Source: DATHTC01 sp050262775
GTDB lineage: Bacteria; Actinomycetota; Thermoleophilia; Gaiellales; Gaiellaceae
Length of the DNA: 24,059 nucleotides
Reading direction: 5' to 3'
Assembly: GCA_050262775.1 (NCBI GenBank)
Contig: JBLNEO010000028.1
Location: 1-24,059 of the forward strand
Shown: positions 21,506-24,059 of the stretch, in pieces
Layout of the letters: every line of letters begins with the position of its first letter
Position numbering within the stretch: position 1 is the first letter of the stretch
Program-made: the position numbers and the translations under genes
The notes under the pieces: model-generated
Told to the model about the DNA's origin: nothing
The model's input: the letters and a program-made list of their open reading frames with translations, nothing else
Database searches by the model: none

Positions 21506-21691
21506 TCAGTCGAACGCGCGCGCCGCGCAGGCGGGGCAGTAGAAGGCGACGGCGGGCTCGTCGTCTTCCTCCGCGTCGATGCGGTACCCGCGCCAGCCGA
21601 GCGCGCGCAGGCCGCTCACGCACCCGCACTCGACGCACACGAGCGTCCGGACGACGTCGCGCTCCCCGGCGGTGTGCGGTCCATCTGCCAC
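21506..21691 (-). CDS. Small cysteine-rich protein, zinc-ribbon-like
   Basis: This 61-aa protein has cysteines in two knuckle-like pairs: CVEC with an extra Cys (19, 22, 24: LVCVECGCVSG) and CPAC (52, 55: FYCPACAARAF). They are separated by an acidic stretch (DAEEDDEP), which fits a metal-binding zinc ribbon. Some actinobacterial small proteins share this layout and lack a known role. GTG 21691 is preferred because AGGA lies seven bases upstream. The open frame continues upstream to an ATG at 21862, but that stretch is filled with hairpins and its codon choice (several T-ending codons) is unlike the gene body. A terminator follows the gene. Its long structured leader suggests post-transcriptional control. 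Confidence 0.75.
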   Translation of the reverse strand: MADGPHTAGERDVVRTLVCVECGCVSGLRALGWRGYRIDAEEDDEPAVAFYCPACAARAFD

Positions 21692-21728
21692 GTTCTGATC
21701 CTGCACGACGGAGGCCCCGGCGCGAACT

Positions 21729-21843
21729 GGCCGAACCGCCAACTTCGGCCACCCGAGCGAACGGCTCGCAGACGGATAGGGCTCGCCGTAGCGAGCCCCA
21801 GTGATGAAAGATCGGCGGCCGTCGGAGGCGCCGCATTGCCTCC
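21729..21843 (-). ncRNA. Candidate structured leader RNA or palindromic element
   Basis: Four hairpins occur within 115 bp, described on the minus strand. GGAGGC/GCCTCC (21843-21838 with 21829-21824) has an 8-nt loop. GGGCTCGC/GCGAGCCC (21798-21779) is a perfect 8-bp stem closed by a TACG loop, an exceptionally stable UNCG tetraloop in RNA. CGAGC/GCTCG (21768-21754) has a 5-nt loop. GGCCGAA/TTCGGCC (21750-21729) is a perfect 7-bp stem with an 8-nt loop. GCGAGCC also occurs at 21769-21763 and can pair with the left arm of the TACG hairpin, so alternative folds exist. The element lies 38 bases upstream of the 61-aa gene on its strand. I do not recognise a known riboswitch class. A dispersed palindromic repeat is the main alternative. 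Confidence 0.4.
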
Positions 21844-21887
21844 GCTCAGACCGTCCGGGCACAGTCAGCGCCCGGCGGCGGCGCAGG

Positions 21888-21949
21888 GCGCCCGCCCGAC
21901 GGGGAGACGACGCCTACCCGGACGGGCAGGCGCGCCGGCGGGCGGGCGC
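21888..21949. repeat. Nested inverted repeat downstream of the peroxiredoxin gene
   Basis: An 11-bp perfect outer repeat, GCGCCCGCCCG (21888-21898) with CGGGCGGGCGC (21939-21949), encloses an inner hairpin of CGCCTACCCG (21911-21920) and CGGGCAGGCG (21923-21932) with one mismatch and a 2-nt loop. It starts 13 bases past the peroxiredoxin stop on the minus strand, so it is a likely transcript end or 3' stabiliser. It lacks a T-run. Confidence 0.5.
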
Positions 21950-21962
21950 GCGGGCACGAGGC

Positions 21963-22619
21963 CTACCGCGGCTGCGGGACGACGCGGATGTACGGCTTCG
22001 GCGCGTCCCACTCGCCGAAGAGCTCCCTCGCCTCGTCGTCGGAGACCGAACCGGCGATGATCACGTCGTCGCCCTGCTGCCACTGCGCGGGCGTCGAGAC
22101 CTTGTGCTTCGCGGTCAGCTGCAGCGAGTCGATCACGCGCAGCACCTCGTCGAAGTTGCGTCCCGTCGTCATCGGGTAGACGAGGATCAGCTTGACGCGC
22201 TTGTCGGGCCCGATCACGAACACGTTGCGAACCGTCTGATTGAGCGCCGCCGTCCGGTCCGCGGGGTCGCCGGACACGTCGGACGGGAGCATCCCGTACA
22301 GCTTCGAGACGTTGAAGTCCGCGTCCCCGATGATCGGGTAGTTCGGCCGCGTCCCCTGCGTCTCCTCGATGTCGTCGGCCCACTGCTCGTGCTGGTCGAC
22401 CGGGTCGACCGAGAGGCCGATGATCTTGACGCCGCGCCGGTCGAACTCGGGCTTGATGGAGGCCATGTAGCCGAGCTCCGTCGTGCAGACCGGGGTGAAG
22501 TCCTTCGGGTGCGAGAAGAGGACGGCCCACGAGTCGCCGATCCATTCGTGGAACCGGATCGGCCCGTCCGTCGTCTGCGCCTCGAAGTCGGGTGCGGTCT
22601 CGCCGAGCTGAACAGCCAT
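21963..22619 (-). CDS. 1-Cys peroxiredoxin (Prx6-type)
   Basis: This 218-aa thiol peroxidase reduces hydrogen peroxide or organic peroxides in the cytoplasm. The peroxidatic Cys45 is in the motif SHPKDFTPVCTTELG (36-50), and it is the only cysteine in the protein, which defines the 1-Cys group. The length and the C-terminal extension (VSTPAQWQQGDDVIIAGSV and on to YIRVVPQPR) are typical of the Prx6 subfamily, whose members dimerise and need an external reductant. ATG 22619 is chosen over an upstream in-frame start because AGGAGG lies six bases before it and the protein starts at the conserved MAVQLGETAPDF. TTATAC (minus strand, 22671-22666) is a possible -10 box. The gene lies downstream of a lipoprotein gene with a 126-bp gap. 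Confidence 0.96.
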   Translation of the reverse strand: MAVQLGETAPDFEAQTTDGPIRFHEWIGDSWAVLFSHPKDFTPVCTTELGYMASIKPEFDRRGVKIIGLSVDPVDQHEQWADDIEETQGTRPNYPIIGDADFNVSKLYGMLPSDVSGDPADRTAALNQTVRNVFVIGPDKRVKLILVYPMTTGRNFDEVLRVIDSLQLTAKHKVSTPAQWQQGDDVIIAGSVSDDEARELFGEWDAPKPYIRVVPQPR

Positions 22620-22745
22620 CGAATGCCTCCTAGGGTGGGCCTCTGCCATCAACGCGTGATGACACGTATAACGGACCGGATCCCCACCGGAGCGGTAGAG
22701 AATGCGTTGCCGCCGCGGACCGCCCCGCGAGCTCTCGGCGACGCG

Positions 22746-23375
22746 CTAGCACCACCGGCCGCAGTCGACGCGTTTCCACGTCTGCCCGGGATAGCTCACG
22801 GCGACGCTCCAGCCGGCCGGGCTGAACTCGGACGGATGCGCGAGTGCCCGCTCCCGCATCGCCGCCGTGATCACCGGGGAGAGCGACAGGACGTCGCCCC
22901 GGATCCGGTAGCGGAACACGGCGCCCGTGTCCCCGTTCCCGATCCGGAGGCGGTTGCCGTCGAGGAGCTCGTACGTGCCGTCGTCCACCTGTTCCTCCTC
23001 CGCGGTGAGCGAGCCGAAGCTGCCGTCCGCGGCGAAGAAGTGGTCGTGGACGAACGGCTTCGCGCCCGCGCAGATCTCGGTCTTGCGGGCGAGCTCCTGC
23101 GCCGGCGTGTCGGGGAAGTAGTCGCCGACGACGGACGGCGCGATCGTGCCGAGTCCCGCGTCGCTCAACGCCGCCACCAGTTCGGGGCAGCTGTTCACGC
23201 GCCTCCAGCGTCCGACGAGCGCGGGGACGTCGGAGGCCGTCCCCGCCGCCTGCGAGGTCGTTGCCGGCGGCGTCGTCTCGCCGGAGCCGCCGGCGGACGT
23301 CGACGCGTCCGAGCCACCACAGGCTCCGCCGACGAGCATGATCGCGCCGGCGAGCAGGGATACCGCAGTCTTCAT
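22746..23375 (-). CDS. Putative secreted lipoprotein of unknown function
   Basis: This 209-aa protein starts with a signal sequence (MKTAVSLLAGAIMLVGGACG). Cys19 could be lipidated, although the residue three before it is Gly rather than Leu, so the lipobox is imperfect. A Ser/Thr/Gly/Pro-rich linker (20-48) leads to a globular domain opening with VGRWRRVNSCPELV. That domain continues with strand-rich repeats (FVHDHFFAADGSFG, DDGTYELLDGNRLRIGNG, FRYRIRGDVLSLSP) that look like a lipocalin-type beta barrel. Further cysteines (63, 102, 205, 209) may form disulphides. ATG 23375 has GGAGG eight bases upstream. Lipocalin-like proteins carry small hydrophobic ligands, but none can be named here. It diverges from the ParB-like gene across 74 bp. 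Confidence 0.82.
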   Translation of the reverse strand: MKTAVSLLAGAIMLVGGACGGSDASTSAGGSGETTPPATTSQAAGTASDVPALVGRWRRVNSCPELVAALSDAGLGTIAPSVVGDYFPDTPAQELARKTEICAGAKPFVHDHFFAADGSFGSLTAEEEQVDDGTYELLDGNRLRIGNGDTGAVFRYRIRGDVLSLSPVITAAMRERALAHPSEFSPAGWSVAVSYPGQTWKRVDCGRWC

Positions 23376-23449
23376 TCCGGCCGCCTCCGTCGAACCGCGC
23401 GATCGTGTCACACCGCCGGGCGAACACCAAGCTGTACCTTGACCTCGAG

Positions 23450-24059
23450 ATGAGGGGACCGAGGGCCCGCCGTCGCGACCGCCTGCTCGAGCTCGACGAG
23501 GTCGAGCGGCGGCTGAAGCCCTTCGGGCGCCGGTACCTGGGCGTCCGCGAGATCCCGCTCGACGCGCTCGTCGGCACGGACGGCCGCGCCGGCTCGTTCA
23601 CCCGCGACTTCCGCCCGCTGCACGCCTTCAGCCGCGACCGGCTGCGCTCGCTCGAGGGCGCGTTCGCCGGCGGCGCGTTCCCGCCGATCGTCGCCGTCAA
23701 GCTCGGCGAGACGTACTTCGTGATCGACGGTCACCACCGCGCCGCCCTCGCGCGGCGCGGAGGCGCAGAGATGATCGACGCCGACGTGACCGAGCTCGTC
23801 GCGCGCGTCCCGCTCCCGGCCGGAGCGGACATGCTCGAGGTCGTCCTCCGGGAGCTCGAGCGGATCTTCCTCGAGGACAGCGGGCTCGCCGAGGCGCGCC
23901 CCGGCGTGCGCGTCTCGGTCAGCCGGCCCGCGCACTACCTGGAGCTGCTGGAGAACATCCAGGTGCACGGCTACCACCTGATGCGGGGACGCGGACGCGT
24001 GCTCGAGAACGCGGAGATCGCGGCGGATTGGCACGACGCGATCTACACGCCGACGCTCG
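23450..24059 (+). CDS. ParB/sulfiredoxin-superfamily protein (3' end cut off by the window)
   Basis: The frame starts at ATG 23450 and stays open to the right edge, showing 203 residues. After a basic N-terminus (MRGPRARRRDRLLELDEVE) comes a domain with VREIPLDALVG, FPPIVAVKLGETYFVIDGHHR (Asp93-Arg97) and AALARRGG. This is the ParB-like nuclease/CTPase core also seen in sulfiredoxins. The following helical region contains SGLAEARPGV, YLELLENIQVHGYHL and DWHDAIYTPTL and does not look like the DNA-binding helix-turn-helix of chromosomal ParB. No parA or parS-like cluster is seen, so a regulatory or nuclease role is likelier than chromosome segregation. TACCTT about nine bases before the ATG, with no Shine-Dalgarno, suggests a leaderless transcript. 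The stop codon is not in the window. Confidence 0.78.
   Translation, partial: MRGPRARRRDRLLELDEVERRLKPFGRRYLGVREIPLDALVGTDGRAGSFTRDFRPLHAFSRDRLRSLEGAFAGGAFPPIVAVKLGETYFVIDGHHRAALARRGGAEMIDADVTELVARVPLPAGADMLEVVLRELERIFLEDSGLAEARPGVRVSVSRPAHYLELLENIQVHGYHLMRGRGRVLENAEIAADWHDAIYTPTL

Noticed and set aside
21692..21862. N-terminal extension of the 61-aa protein to a 118-aa form
   Set aside because: The extension coincides with the hairpin cluster, has codon use unlike the gene body, and an AGGA ribosome site supports the shorter form. It is kept as the alternative in the RNA finding.
23408..24034. 208-codon minus-strand frame at the right edge
   Set aside because: It is motif-poor and antisense to a plus-strand frame containing the ParB-type DGHHR core.
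1..24059. tRNA, rRNA, CRISPR arrays, insertion sequences, phage or defence islands
   Set aside because: No cloverleaf, regularly spaced repeats, transposase motifs or compositional islands were recognised by eye. A tRNAscan, CRISPR or ISfinder search could confirm this.

Overview
The window is very GC-rich DNA with strong G/C bias at third codon positions, many GTG starts and dense gene packing. That composition causes long antisense open frames almost everywhere. Gene content suggests a high-GC actinobacterium: bacterial Ku, a short-form DUF3417-type alpha-glucan phosphorylase, tandem Usp and CBS proteins, and an O-antigen-ligase-like protein of the kind common in Thermoleophilia (Gaiellales or Solirubrobacterales). 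The class assignment is inference. I recognise no tRNA, rRNA, CRISPR array, transposase, integrase or plasmid/phage gene. This looks like ordinary chromosomal backbone with stress, redox and signalling functions.

Left part (1-9,088). A truncated polytopic O-antigen-ligase-like protein and a Mn-type superoxide dismutase lie on the minus strand. A 344-bp gap with two perfect inverted repeats separates sodA from a 1207-aa soluble hybrid histidine kinase (3 GAF, 2 PAS, HisKA, HATPase, receiver). It converges on an M32 carboxypeptidase. Divergent from the peptidase is a STAS anti-anti-sigma-like protein. It converges on a minus-strand group: possible small ORF, Ku, and a coiled-coil protein of unknown function.

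Middle (9,089-16,720). A 335-bp non-coding gap precedes an orphan family-5 solute-binding protein, a strong hairpin and a LysR regulator. A winged-helix regulator with SufR-like cysteines (COG2345 type) comes next, directly upstream of a complete copper nitrite reductase-like protein. A 25-bp dyad lies between the two, and a classic intrinsic terminator ends the reductase gene. Then comes a GNAT/ADP-forming acyl-CoA synthetase fusion.

Right part (16,721-24,059). A tight operon encodes a tandem Usp protein, a CBS-CBS-BON protein and a cupin. It converges on a second CBS protein, with both stop codons inside one CTAG. A 101-aa unknown protein and glycogen phosphorylase converge on a second shared CTAG. 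Upstream of the phosphorylase gene are a 61-aa cysteine-rich (zinc-ribbon-like) protein with a heavily structured leader, a 1-Cys peroxiredoxin and a lipoprotein. A ParB-like protein runs off the right edge.

The shared themes are oxidative and nitrosative stress (SOD, peroxiredoxin, nitrite reductase with candidate Fe-S regulator), DNA-end repair (Ku), energy and nucleotide sensing (Usp, CBS) and carbon-store use (phosphorylase, acyl-CoA synthetase). The least explained elements are the palindrome cluster at 21,729-21,843, the regulator/operator/CuNIR unit at 12,194-14,024, and the two uncharacterised genes flanking Ku.
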